A stretch of DNA of 64,000 nt from Cycas panzhihuaensis (Eukaryota > Cycadophyta). The stretch spans positions 23,064,001 to 23,128,000 of the forward strand of contig CM041465.1 in assembly GCA_023213395.1 (NCBI GenBank), in the 5' to 3' direction. The notes beneath the pieces are model-generated. The model saw only the letters and a program-made list of their open reading frames with translations. It did no database searches and was not told the DNA's origin. The position numbers were made by a program, and so were the translations under genes. Position 1 is the stretch's first letter, and each line of letters begins with the position of its first letter. This document shows, piece by piece, positions 35,098 through 46,168 of the stretch.

Positions 35098-35530
35098 TCA
35101 GGGATGGTCAGCAAGGAGAGGAAGGCGGCGCTCAAGGATGAGGCGAACGAGACTATCTACCTCAGCGTTGAGAGCTCGAGGGATATGCTGGATATCGACG
35201 GAAGAGAAGCGGGCCAGGAGGGATCCGCGTGAGCAAGAGTCCTCAAGTGAGGGTATCACACCTGGTAAACCTGGGTGAGATGAGACACCACAACTTGAGA
35301 GTCGCAAAGCAAAATGATGGATCCGCAATGGAAACGAAGGGCATTAGTAAGGGCTTCAATAACAGCTGTATATTCAGCTTCGTTGTTAGTAGCCTCTGGG
35401 AGGAAGATCCCAGAGCGGAGGAGATCATGTCCAGAGGGGCTGTGGAGAATCCATGCAGCGGCAGAAGGTCCAAGATTACCGCAGCTTCCACCGTCGGTAA
35501 AGATGTAGATGGACATAGGTGACACAAAAT
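35098..35530 (-). pseudogene. Second, archaeal-type RNase H of element C
   Basis: It would degrade the RNA strand during reverse transcription. IYIFTDGGSCGNLG holds the first Asp (codon at 35493-35495). ATNNEAEYTAVIEAL (Glu near 35380), ILLCDSQVVVSHLTQ (Asp at 35301) and NAEVDSLVRLILER (Asp near 35156) complete the four-acid site. A TGA after QVYQV and a shift before LLARFSSVDIQHIPR break this copy. FTDGG..TNNEAEY..DSQ..HIPR.LN.EAD is the archaeal-type (aRNH) signature, not that of the native gypsy RNase H, which is separately present at about 40700-41000. Its place after integrase and beyond an antisense gene is unusual. Confidence 0.85.
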
Positions 35531-36028
35531 CCTGGTAGTCAATAGATAATGAAAGTAACACTCGAAAGGTAAGCGAAATATGGCCGTGAAGGGTAAGAGG
35601 ACCTAGCAATGAGGTTACCCAGGGTGAGAGCAAGCAATCCGATCACCAGTAGAGAGTGGTCGGAAGAAAAAGCCTCCTGGGGCGCCAAAAGGTCACTTCG
35701 GAAAGCGAAACATGCCCCCAGGCAGGGGAGCATTCCCTTTGGGGACCCCAAGAGCGGGAAAGGACTGTGGAAACGAGTCCAGGGCGATGAAACGAGCCAA
35801 ATGAGTATAAACTCGGGCATGCACGGGAGTAGCACGCAAAACGATGTAGAAGGGCCCTAGCAAAAGTGCGATAATGAGGCACCATAAATACCCTTACAAG
35901 GGAGGGCAGAAAAGGCATCAATAGAGCATAATGGGTGACAGGGCCAGAAGGCAAAGGCAAACAGGGGGACGGATTCCCAACTACGTCATGGGGCCAAAAA
36001 CGGAGGAAGTGCCCGTTGGAGCCCCCGC

Positions 36029-36038
36029 CTATATAAGG
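36029..36038 (+). promoter_or_regulatory. TATA box of element C antisense gene
   Basis: CTATATAAGG, 169 bp upstream of the proposed ATG at 36198, conserved in elements H (31853) and T (55696, TTATATAAGG). It faces opposite to the retrotransposon's own transcription. Confidence 0.6.
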
Positions 36039-36197
36039 AAATCAAACGGGAAAATGGATTCATTTTCACCGGCTCTCGTACGAAATGAGAGCCATTTCCT
36101 TACGCAGCGGAGCGCCGCCCAACTTTGGAGGCACGCAGAGAGAGATCAGACCATTAGATCGGATAGCGGAGAGAGCCAGCGCGACCGATAGGACGAC

Positions 36198-38669
36198 ATG
36201 GTGATAGCGAGACCGGATCTAGTGAGTGGATATCACTAAACCCAACCCATTTCGAAGTTCAGAATTTATTGCTTTTTCGTAGTTTCATGTGGTTTTTAGT
36301 GCCCCTTATGGGCAATCAGAGGCCTCTCGGAGTCCGACCCGGACCTAGAAAGAGGCGGGGACCTGTGCATTAAGGAGCCCTGGTCCCGGTGGACCCCCCG
36401 GGGTCCACCAGAGGAAATATTTTTATTTTTCGGGGCGGAAATCCCCCCTTTTGGGGATCATTCATACCGCATGATGATCGCATCGATCATTACCGCGGAA
36501 TCCGATCGCCGTGGGACCCATGCCAAACTTAGTGGTACCGCTAAGTTTCGCAGTAATGATCGCGGTACTGCGATCATTACCGCGGGACCCGATCGCCGCG
36601 GGACCCATGCCAAACTTAGTGGTACCGCTAAGTTTGGCGTGTCTGAGGCGTAAAAGGAGAAAAACAGATACAAGGGCCAAAAGAGTCCCAAATCTCAGGC
36701 AGAGAGAGTTTTAAGAGAGTGAGGGGTGATAGTGACTGACGTGAAGCTAACTCAGATTGTTCTTTGGTGTGAACAGGCTGTCATCGCGGTAGATAACCGT
36801 GAGAACGTGGGTATGGCCATGTTGAGCTGCATGGAGATGGCGTCACAGGAGGACAGGGAGATCCTGTAGAGGTGTGGCCTATACAAGGCCCTCAAGACAC
36901 CTCAGTATGCATCAAATCAGAGGTTGTTGGTCGACATAGTATCCCATTGGGACAGGAGGAGACATGTGTTCCACTTACCATAGGTAGGTGATGTGATGGT
37001 CACGCCGAGAGATATCCGGCGGATACTAGGAGTTCCGGTGACAGGGAGGCCGGTGAGGCGGGATGCCGCCAGACCGAGGCAACACACAGGAGGCGCCTGT
37101 TCTTCATGAGCCGACAGATGGGAGTGGAGGGAGCCCCCTCAGCATCTCGATGTCGTGATTCCTCAGGTGAGGAAGCTGGTTATACTGTGTGTTCTGTTCT
37201 GAATTTCTTGGAAGCAGAACTATAGGGAGATACCAAGTGGATGGTTAGATACAGTTCGCCGCTGCGAAGCTAGCGAGAGGATGGACTGGGCGACCTTGAT
37301 AGCGGCGAACCTCATTGCCCAGTTAGACACTATTAGGATGACCGGCAGAGGCGGGTTGTCATATAGCACACTGCTACAGTGTTGGTTTTTTGATCATTTC
37401 GCGGTGGTGGCACCAGTGGGGGGACCACACCCCATCACAGAGCGGGCCCCGATGGTCCACAGGTGGCAGACTCGGCTGGGAGGGACAGAGGACAGGGCCC
37501 ATGTCCGATGCTCGGTGGAGGCTACGTCACTAGACCTCCTCACCCTACCAGACTACGTAGCAGAGCCTTATAGGACAGTGAGGTGGGATAGTAACGACGA
37601 GGCGGGCGGAGCAGGAGTGCCCGCAAGCGATGATGGCGTAGATGATGGAGATGATGGGACCGGCCCGTCATGACCTGTAGGGGAGGCAGGTCCCTCAGGG
37701 ACAGCTGGAGGTGTAGAGGGTCCATCCGGGGTGACCAGAGGAGAGGTAGGCCCGTCAGGAGCACATGACGAGAGCAGGGGACCCGCGACTAGGGCCCGCA
37801 GGCTGCGGATCGTGATGGGATCCGGAGGGATGAGAGCTGAGCCCGCCCCTGCGAGGAGGGAGGCCCAGGCAGAGGAGGTGCCAAAGGATGAGGCACCCAC
37901 AGCTGGCGGAGAGCCAGGAGAGGAGGATGCTGTACGACCAGAGGAGTTGGAGGCCACAGCAGGTGAGACCTAACCTTTTCCTGAGTCGTTTGGCATCCAG
38001 ATAGATATTTAGTTTGGTTTGATCATGGTATATGGTGAGATGTATACTGACACATGGCATGTTGCATTGACAAGTGCAGCGGAGATCCGGAGACTGATAG
38101 AGGCTGTGGTGAGGGAGATATTCCCTCAGGTGTACACAGAGGGGCAGCCGCCCATCCAGGCAAGAGATGAGCCTAGAGCGACAGGTGCCCACACAGAGGC
38201 ATTCGCCCCGTTGGTGAGGGCGAGAGACATATGGGCTGCAGAGTCTCAAGAGCACGCGACATCCTAGGGACGCCTGCAACAGGAGAGGGATGATGCGAGA
38301 CGCGAGAGGGACGAGCTACGCGGACGGGTGGAGGCTCTAGAGGCACAGGGCGGAGCAGGTGGAGATGCTGAGAGCAGGACCCAGCTAGTGGTAATCACAG
38401 AGCGTCTCAGGGTGACGGAGGAAGCACTCTAAGGAGAGAGGGATCATATCCAGGCCCGATACGATCAGCTGGTAGTGCAGATGGTGTCGAGATCGAGCCG
38501 GAGCAGGACGCATACCCACACAGCGGCGATGACCCCGAGACGACTGCGAGACAAGGAGAGCGAGGCTGGCAGCTTACGGAGGCCCAAGAAGAGCCTCACA
38601 GGCATGTGGTCCCCAGGAGAGGGATCACAGAGACCAGGAGATGGTACCCCAGGAGCGGGGCAGCAATAG
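36198..38669 (+). pseudogene. Antisense PMD-like gene of element C: three exons, coiled-coil C-terminus
   Basis: Exon 1 36198-36221 (ATG, 8 codons), donor GTGAGTGG. Exon 2 36777-37962 follows acceptor GAACAG. Intron 2 is 37963-38079 (GTGAGACC..GTGCAG) and exon 3 runs 38080-38669. Phases agree at both junctions (0 and 1). Exon 2 encodes VDIVSHWDRRRHVFHLP, DIRRILGVPV and, later, MDWATLIAANLIAQLD and LLQCWFFDHF. This order (FHLP..G...T..D....LG.P, then a WA.L..L and a LLQ.W.F.HF block) recalls the plant mobile domain of MAIL/MAIN proteins and of transposons. Exon 3 encodes a charged coiled coil (RRERDELRGRVEALEAQGG) and a basic Ser/Arg tail. Stops in exon 2 (at EIL*, LP*VG, PS*PV) and exon 3 make it a pseudogene. 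The PMD assignment is by pattern only. Confidence 0.65.
36525..36638. repeat. Cluster of three inverted repeats inside intron 1 of antisense gene
   Basis: AAACTTAG(T)GGTACC(G)CTAAGTTT occurs at 36525-36548 and 36612-36635 (flanks extend the second arm to GCCAAACTTAG). A third, TAATGATCGCGGTACTGCGATCATTA, lies at 36554-36579. All are symmetric apart from one mismatched pair. They share the GGTACC/GCGGTAC core seen in the LTR palindromes. Confidence 0.85.
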
Positions 38670-38977
38670 AGTAGGATATGTACATATGATTTTGACAGGG
38701 GAAAGCACGGGCCTCCAGGGGGTCATATATAGGACCATATGATTGTAGCCCCCCCTGCAAGGACACCGGCTTCCCAGATGTATGATGTGACATGATTTTT
38801 GGATGTATATATATATACGGGGTAATTGAAACCCCATTTGGATATGAGATGCTGTGTATGATGTATCATGTGTGGATGACATGTATGTTTATTTTGTTGG
38901 TTGTAAATGTTATGCTGTGGATATTTTATGTTATGAATATTTTGTTGTATGATGCACATGTTTCCTTCCATGTATAG

Positions 38978-39238
38978 CTATATGTCTAACAGGAGCACAC
39001 ACACACGTTGTGAGTGAAGACGACAGAGAGGTGTGAGGTTAGAGGATAGAGCGGCATACACGTTTACGGAAGAGCATAGCGGAATATGCGAAGGAAACGA
39101 CAGACAAGAAAGGGGAGCGACGATGCTCCCAAGCGTCTTCCTGATTAGGGAATGCCCAAGGAAGACGACAAAAGTTCCCAAGAGGGTATGGGAACGTGGG
39201 TTCCGCGGAAGGAACTGGAAAGAAGAAGAAGGATCCAT
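38978..39238 (-). CDS. Small conserved hydrophobic ORF (element C)
   Basis: 86 codons starting MDPSSSFQFLPRNPRSHTLL, in the same place as 3804-4055 (A), 11318-11545 (B) and 58497-58760 (T). It keeps GTFVVFLGH, SIVAPLSCLSFP and IPLCSSV. Unknown function. It lies just downstream of integrase in sense orientation, where an env-like gene would sit in some elements, but nothing specific supports an env. Confidence 0.35.
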   Translation of the reverse strand: MDPSSSFQFLPRNPRSHTLLGTFVVFLGHSLIRKTLGSIVAPLSCLSFPSHIPLCSSVNVYAALSSNLTPLCRLHSQRVCVLLLDI

Positions 39239-39291
39239 CTTAAATTGCCATTCTACCCATGGTTGGGAAGAATGGGAACAACCTACGATGG
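39235..39291. repeat. Single hairpin unit (element C)
   Basis: CCATCTTAAATTGCCATTCTACC pairs imperfectly with GGGAAGAATGGGAACAACC..GATGG. It is equivalent to one 85-bp unit of A and B. Confidence 0.75.
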
Positions 39292-39306
39292 TAGTTTAGG
39301 CTCATT

Positions 39307-40467
39307 TCAGACCAGGGTGAAAAGATCGCCGAAAGATAATGCATAAAACTTCTTAAGGAATTTCCCATTAACAGCTTTCTCAAATTCAAGCCCTTCTAGG
39401 GTGGCTATCCTATAGGCACCATTATCGAGGGATTTGATAATGACGAAAGGACCAACCCATCGGGGTTTGAACTTGGTCAAGCGGTCATGGAGATACTCGA
39501 GCTTGAGGATGTGGTCCCCAGGAAACAAAGGGTGGGAACGAAGATGTTTATCATAGGCCCTTTGTGAGCGGGCTTTGGATGCCAGGTTAGCCTGATAAGC
39601 GGTTAAGCGTCTCTCATCCAAAGCTTCGAGGTCCAGTAGGCGAGCCTGACGGGTCGACTCTTCATCGATGAAACCTCGAAGGGAGACTCACAAGGAAGGA
39701 ATCTCCACCTCTAGCGGGAGTACCGCCTCAGTACCGTAGACCAAGGAGAACAGGGTCATTCCCGTGCCAGAACAGATAGAGGTGTGGTAAGCCCACAAGG
39801 TGGAGGGCAACTGAAGGTGCCAATCCTTTTGGGATTGAGCACCGATTTTCTTGAGAATGTTGACGAGAGTCTTATTGAAAGACTCCACTTAGCCATTTGC
39901 CTGAGGGTAGTCAGGGGAGGAAGTCTTGTGAGAAATTTTGAACTTCTCACAAAGCTCATCCATCTCCTTATTACAAAAAGGAGTTCCCTTGTCAGTGATT
40001 AGGACGTCCAGAATCCCAAAATGGCAAATGATGTGCTGGTAAATGAACGTGACAATCGTTTTACCAGGGGTAGTGATCAAGGGAATGGCCTCCGCCCATT
40101 TGGTAAAATACTCCATGGCAGTCAAGATAAACTTGTGCTGCGACGACGAAGGTGGGGAGATAGCCCCAATGAGGTCTAGTCCCTACTTAGCAAAAGGCCA
40201 TGGTGAAACAATGGGATGCAGGGCCTCAGAAGGCACATGGGAAATGTTGGCATGTTCCTGACATCGCCGACATTTCAGAGCAAAGGCGTGAGCATCCTTA
40301 AAGAGGGACGGCCAAAAATAACCCATGCAAAGGATCCTCTGAGCCATAGACTGGGCCCCAAAGTGACCTCCACAAATACCATGGTGGCATTCGCGAAGTG
40401 CACAGTCACCAGGTAATGACGCAGCGAAGGAGGATCCCATCGAAGGACCTCTTGTACAATACCTCAT
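39307..40467 (-). pseudogene. Element C integrase
   Basis: Inserts the cDNA into chromosomes. A zinc-binding N-terminus (ECHHGICGGHFG.., CRRCQEHA) is at about 40260-40400. The catalytic triad is conserved: Asp in GLDLIGAI (near 40175), Asp in LITDKGTPF (39991-39993) and Glu in VESFNKTL (39883-39885). The C-terminal end (FKPRWVGPFVI, NGKFLKKFYA) lacks a chromodomain. Stops at 40182-40184 (after SPWPFAK), 39889-39891 (Gln CAA to TAA, before VESF) and 39685-39687 (after EIPSL) inactivate it. Confidence 0.9.
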
Positions 40468-41900
40468 CCATGAGGAGGTATTGCCTGGTAGAAGTCCGGA
40501 TACAAGATCTAACTTTGCTACTGGCGTCGAGGCGGTATTGCTGCTGTGTAAGATACCGCACTATCTCACCATACCACTCATCATTGATGAGTGGATGGGG
40601 AGAGGCTCCCTGAATCATCAAGATAGACTCATTGGGGAGGGAGTCATCAACGAGAGCACCAAAGGAGTTAGGGATAGGGGCGTTTGCGAGTTGCTCGGCC
40701 ACTATCATTCCCTTCTTTGATTTCTGGTTAACGATATGGAGGTCGAATTCTTGAAGTAAGACAGCCCAATGACCAGCCCTACCCGTTAAATTCGAACGAG
40801 TTAGCAAGTATCGCAAGGGATCGGATTGAACGATCACTTTGGTGGTGTTGCCGAGCAAGTAGTGTCTGAACTTCTTGGTCGCATGGACCAAGGAGAGGCA
40901 CTCCTTCTCGGCGGGGGAATAGTTAAGCTTAGCAGCCACGAAGGTGCGACTGATGAAATATATAGCTCTCTCGGTTCCCGAGTCATCCTCCTGAGCTAGC
41001 ATAGCGCCCAAGGATTCATCAGTCGCCGAGGTGTATAGGATGAAGGGCCTATCGAATCGAGGAGGCGCCAACGTAGGAGTAGAAGCTAGGGCTTCCTTAA
41101 GTCCTTCGAAGGCCTTTTGGGTCTTATCAGACCAAGCAAAAGGAGCTCCCTTCTTCAATAAGTTCATGAGGGTTTTAGCACTCACAGCGAAGTTGGCTAA
41201 GAAGCGCCTAAGAAAACCAAGCCTCCCTAGAAACGACTTAATCTGTTGTTGAGTTTTAGGCGGCGGCATGTCAAGGATTGCCCTGACCTTATTAGGGTCA
41301 ATCTGAATTCCTTATTTAGACATAAGGAAACCAAGGAGTTTACCCAAGGTAACAGCAAACACACACTTGAGCGGATTTAGATTGACGTGATACTTGCGAC
41401 ATCGTGAGAAGATGGCACGCAAGTCGGATGGGTGATGGGCCTTGACGCGGGAGAGACCCATCATATCGTCCATGAAGACCTCCAATGTGTTATCAATGAG
41501 GTCATGGAAAATGAAATGCATGGCTCTTTGGTAAGTAGCACCTGCATTCTTAAGGCCAAAGGGCATCGCCTTATAGGCGAAGGTACCCCAAGGAGTAGTG
41601 AAGGCCGTCTTATGGCGATCTTCGGGAGAAATCTGAATTTGGTTATAGCCGGAAAAGCTGTCCATTAAGGACATAACTTTAAATCCGGCGGTGTGATCAA
41701 TGATTTAATCGAGGAAGGGTAACGGGAAATTGTCCTTAGGTCAGGCATTATTGATGTCACGAAAGTCGACACATATACAGATTGCCCCATTCTTTTTAGC
41801 AACGGGGACAATGTTGGAGACCCACTTAGGGTAGTCAATGGAAGTGATAAGCCCAGGCTCAGAGCTTCTCAACCTCCATCTTGACGGCGGCTGAGAGCTT
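40406..41900 (-). pseudogene. Element C reverse transcriptase and native RNase H
   Basis: RT begins near 41900 (ITSIDYPKWVSNIVPVAKKN; VDFRDINNA). It continues through MDSFSGYNQIQISPEDRHKT and the polymerase motif FMDD (41465-41476, in place of YVDD) to the connection and RNase H domain. The native RNase H (ILYTSATDESLGAMLAQED; EKECLSLVHATKKFRHYL; VQSDPLRYLL; VAEQLAN) has Ser where the first catalytic Asp should be and Glu for the last, so it looks inactive by design. Element T shows Thr at the same position. Stops near 41312, 41704 and 41739 break the frame. Confidence 0.9.
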
Positions 41901-43659
41901 CGGGTGAAGGGGACGCCTGGCGCATGAGGCGGTGCTCCAGGAATGGTGGTGAGGTTATGAGTGACAATGGAGGGGTTAATTCCCTTCATGTCAGCATAAT
42001 CCCATGCAAACACGTCTCGGAACTCCTGGAACAGAAGGGAGTACTCCCTTGTCTCATCAGGGGAACATTCCAACCTGACCTTAATGACCTTGCTGGGGGC
42101 CAAGACTATGTCTTGGGTTGCCCCCATGCACATGGCATTGGCCTCCTCGAAGTGGAGAGGGGCAAGGTCAACAAGAGGAGGAGGAATAAGAGACAGGATC
42201 GGATCGGCAAGTGTGGATCTGATCGCGAGGATCTTCTGGTGACCAAGCATGTGGTGACCAGAAGGCAAGTTGGGCGCAAAACCCGCTAGATGCTCAAGCA
42301 GGGCTTCATCATCCTCGAAGTAATCCACCCCATGGATGACCTTACTTCGAGTAAAGGAAGCACTGGAGGGAGTAAGAGTGACGGGACTGTGATGGTCATC
42401 GGGTTGCTCAACTTCCTCGTGGGATTCTAAAGGAAATCTAAGAAGATGCTCCTCGGAAGGAGCGAAAGGTAATTCTTCAAAGCCATTACCTATGAGGGAT
42501 AATGAAGAAGAAGAACTGACGATGGGCAGGTCAACACGAGTGATGACGTATGACACGCATGAATAGCTAGCCTCACCAACGAGAGAGATTCTAGACGGGG
42601 ATCTAGAATGAAACGGGTGCGATCTACTGGCACAGAGGAAAGAGATAGGGTGAAGGTAATCCTCGTCTTCATCGTGTGACTCGTCGTCACTAAACGAAGC
42701 AAGGTACTCATAACTCCCAACACCAATAGGGGTGAACCGCGCGAGACTAGGAGAAGAAGATGTGGGATCTTCTTCGGATGGGTTAGGTATACCAATAGAG
42801 CAACCCGAGGCATGCGTGGAAGGACCCGGGTTTGCTGAACTGGTGGAACGAGTTTGTTTGGTAAATGGGCATTCGCGGGGAATCACTCTCATCCGTCTGT
42901 CATGGACGAATTTAAGTTGTCCCCAAAGAGTCGAGCACACGGCCCCCATTTGGTCGAGCCATGGACGACCTAGAAGGAGGTTGTAGTCAACGTCAACGTC
43001 GATGACTACAACGTCGGCAAGAACGGTCTTGCCCTCAAGGGTGAGCGGAATCACGATGGATCCCAAAGGGGTCTTCTTGCTACCGTCATAACCTTGGCAT
43101 CACCAGGGAACAGGTTCCAAGGTGGAGATACCGAGCTCTTGCATGACATGCAAGGGCATGGCGTTGGCGGAAGAACCGTTGTCGACAACAGTCCTTTGAA
43201 GGGTACAATCGGGTATATCGATAGTGATAGTAAATGGGAAGTTCCACTGACATTCCCTTTCACCGGCGGGAGGAAGATCCTTAGGATCAAACGAGATAAC
43301 GGGTCCACAACCTTGGGTGGCACCCAAAGCATGGACGGGCGCATCACTCGATCCTAAAGCTTCCAGGAGGAGGGCTCACGCCGACAACTCCTCAAAACGT
43401 CCATCAAGGACATTCCTGCAATGATAGTATGGAGCTCGTCCACGATGGAGAAGGGCTTACCCTTCGCGGTAGGCTAGGTAAGTGCCCTTCAGAAGTCATA
43501 ACGACCTAGGCGTACAGGACTAGCCTTGGGAAAGAGAGGTATTTCTGGAGGAAGGTTCTCTGGAAGAGGGTCGGAAGGAGCGGAAGAGTAAGAAGCTCCG
43601 GCTGCTTCCTTGGCGGCTTGAGATCACGTAAGGGCGTAGGAAGGAGTCGCTTCAAGCAA
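41741..43659 (-). pseudogene. Element C protease and acidic linker to RT
   Basis: Aspartic protease with active site VVDNGSSANAM (DNGSS codons at 43169-43183) and the C-terminal LLGRPWLDQMGAVCSTLWG near 42950. A 300-residue acidic and Ser-rich linker follows (FSDDESHDEDEDYLHP..) before RT starts. The frame is open from 43066 to 41741 but shifted between the active site and 43066. The pol-less elements have an unrelated Arg-rich tail from about the point where this linker ends. Confidence 0.85.
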
Positions 43660-45902
43660 CTGGATCACCTCCTTCCCCTTGTTCCGGGGTCGCGAAGGTG
43701 ATGGGTGCGATGGCTAGGAGAACGAGAGGAGGAAGACGAGCTCCGGGCACCCTTCCCTTTGTCGCGGAAAGGATGGAGATCAAGCGATCTTCCTCGGTTT
43801 CGGTTACTCTTGGTTTGGGTGTTGCGATCACGTTCCCCATATTTAGGGAACAGATCCTTGTGAACTGGTTGGTCCAAATTAGGTCTTGAGGCCCATTTGG
43901 GGGAAGAGTCGCGTCGAGGAGCATCCTTAGGATGCTGGGCCCTACAACGCGAATCATCGTGAAAGCACTCCCCATGAATGGAGCACCACTTCTTCTCAAG
44001 CGAAGGGTCTGACCTTCTCGCTTGAGAGGACTGGGCGTTTCCATTCCTAGGGAGAGGAGCTTGGGTCGTTTGTTGGACTTGTTTATTGGATGTAGGGGAT
44101 GAAGGAGCTTGAAGCTTGAGTTCCTTCATTGTACGCTTGAACGAGCGTATGGCTGATGTGAGAGGGTCTAAAGTCCTCTCAGTCGGATGAGAGGAAGACC
44201 GGGTAGGTTGTGAAGGTTTGGTATCCTTGGTTGGGGGTGGTGCCTCACGGCGCGGTGAGGGCTTAAGAGGTTTCTTGAGACCAACTTGGATCTCAATAGC
44301 CTCCAACGCCAGACACTTGGCAATCGCGGAGTCGCATGTGGTCGCCCCCATCTTAAGGACTTCCACATGTACTTCAGGACGAAGTGCATTGACGAAAATG
44401 TCTCGCTTCAACTCCTCGGGTAATGTTGCCTTAGTAGAGTGAAGCAAGTCGTGGAATCGCCGCACAAAGTCATGATTCATTTCATCGTGACCTTGTTTGA
44501 GCGAAAGAAGCGACTTCATTCCGCTCTCGAATGGACGAGCGATATCAAAATAGTTGATGAACTCGTCTACCAATTGCTGGAATGAATGGATAGAATGGGT
44601 AGGGAGGTGGTAGAACCACTTGAGGGCATCACCCTGCAAGGATCGCGGGAATAATTTCATTAAAATGTGGTCATAAGCCCAGTAATCGATACATGCCATA
44701 GAAAAACTATGCACATGCTCCGTCGGGTCTTGCGATGAAGTTCCATCGAATCTAGGAACTTCAGGGGGATGAGGCAGCAGATTGGTTCTTAACGCCTCGA
44801 TGGATAGAGGTGTTGACCTAAAGTCCATGAAGGGCCGTGCCCTTGCCTGGACCGTAGGGTCAACGAATGTCATAGTAGGTAATGCACAAGGAGCGGATGG
44901 GGGTGGAACACCCATCCCTCATTGAGGAAACGCCCCCTGCTGAGAAGAGGCGTGGGAGTAGGTGTCTTGGAAGGGAGTCAGGTTCCCTTGCGAAGGCATA
45001 ACAAATGGAATTGTGTTGGACGATGGACAAGACGGATGTGGAATGGGGTTTTGCCCATATGGTCCACCCATAAGTGGAGCGACCCCATATGGGTGTAGCG
45101 GATCTACCCCATAAACCAAGAGATGACTTCCTCTACCCTGCCCCCAAGGTTAAGAAGTATACCCTAGGGGAATGTAGAAGGAAGCACCAATATGTTGGTT
45201 TTGAGAGTGTGTGGGAGCGGGTCCCATATGGCTAGTAGTCAAAAGGCTAGCAGGACCGACAAGCCTACTAGGAATGGTATGCGCTACATTAGGGGATGGC
45301 ACATTGGTTTGGCTAGGGACGGGTATGCTAACCTTCAATTGAGGGAAAGACACACCACGGGGAGATCCCGAAACACTAGGACCTCGATGAGAAATGGAAG
45401 GTGCAACATGTGCCCCCATCGCAGGAATAGGAAAGGAGCGGGACACATGCGTAGGTACAAAGGGATTCGTTGTCAAAGGAAGAGAAGATGAGGATGAGGC
45501 ATGCGGGGGAGGAGCGAAAGAAGAAGAGGTTCCTCTACGAAGAGCACCCTCAAGCCATCCAGGACGTGGTTGGAAGCGTGCCGCGTGGTGACACTTGTTG
45601 AGAGCTTCAACTACGTCGACAGGAGGGGTTCCTACATACTCGTAAGAGGTAATTGGGACCTCGAACAATGTAGGTCCCTCAGGAGGCTCCTCATAAGAGT
45701 TACCGATTATATGGCAAGTCTCAAGAGGAGCGGATCCTTCTACGGCATGGGTAGAGGGATGGACATCGAGTGAGAGATGTTAGTCGCTTGGGTAGTAAAG
45801 GGGGTCATCACCCTCTTGGGTGGACCCGAGAATAGAGGAAGGAAAAGCATGGGTTTCTAAGGTTGAAGTGTGGTAGGCCCAATAAGAAGAGTATCCCTCC
45901 AT
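43660..45902 (-). pseudogene. gag: Element C gag
   Basis: Start ATG at 45902 (MEGYSSYWAYHTS), about 250 bp after the primer site, matching element B. A long Pro/Ser-rich N-terminal region is interrupted by a stop after YYPSD (near 45780), one after GYTS (45150) and one after GAFPQ (44919). The core 43665-44915 is open: FDGTSSQDPTEHV, LQGDALKWFYHLPTH, LEAIEIQVGLKKP. The finger CSIHGECFHDDSRC lies near 43960. It is followed by an Arg/Ser-rich tail that leads into protease. Confidence 0.9.
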
Positions 45903-46150
45903 AGTCAGATCAGAATCTGACAAAGGAAGAGGGCGATACTCAAGGTCTTCTAACAATGGAGGTAGACCGCATAAGCGACGAGAGAAGCATCACATACAAG
46001 ATCAACCAACAGTGTTAGGGAAAAAGAGAGGGCGGTAAGGCACACACGTTGGGGGCTGCCCAACCTAGAGATCGAAATAGGTAAGAAAGGATCACAAAAA
46101 GGTAGCGAAACCAATGGAAGAGAGCGAAAACTAGCTCCCTTATTGGCAGT

Positions 46151-46167
46151 CCCCAGTATGGTCACCA
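46151..46167 (-). other. Primer-binding site, element C
   Basis: - strand TGGTGACCATACTGGGG, one base after the LTR end GTGCATCCA. Confidence 0.75.
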
Positions 46168-46168
46168 G

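Noticed and set aside
36198-38669. Antisense gene as an ordinary host gene captured by chance
   Set aside because: It is in the same place and orientation in three separate insertions of two LTR subfamilies, with shared introns and promoter, so it belongs to the element.
32489-38993. A giant 6.5-kb LTR running from TGTTAGACATAT (38993) to 32489 that would contain the antisense gene and RNase H
   Set aside because: The solo LTR with GACCC duplications and the GGTGA duplication at 48861 both place the LTR start at TGTTTCC, so those genes are internal. The repeated presence of the antisense gene on both sides of C is due to C being nested in H.
38978-39238. The small hydrophobic ORF as an envelope gene
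   Set aside because: Too short, no signal peptide plus transmembrane arrangement typical of env, and no similarity that I can state.
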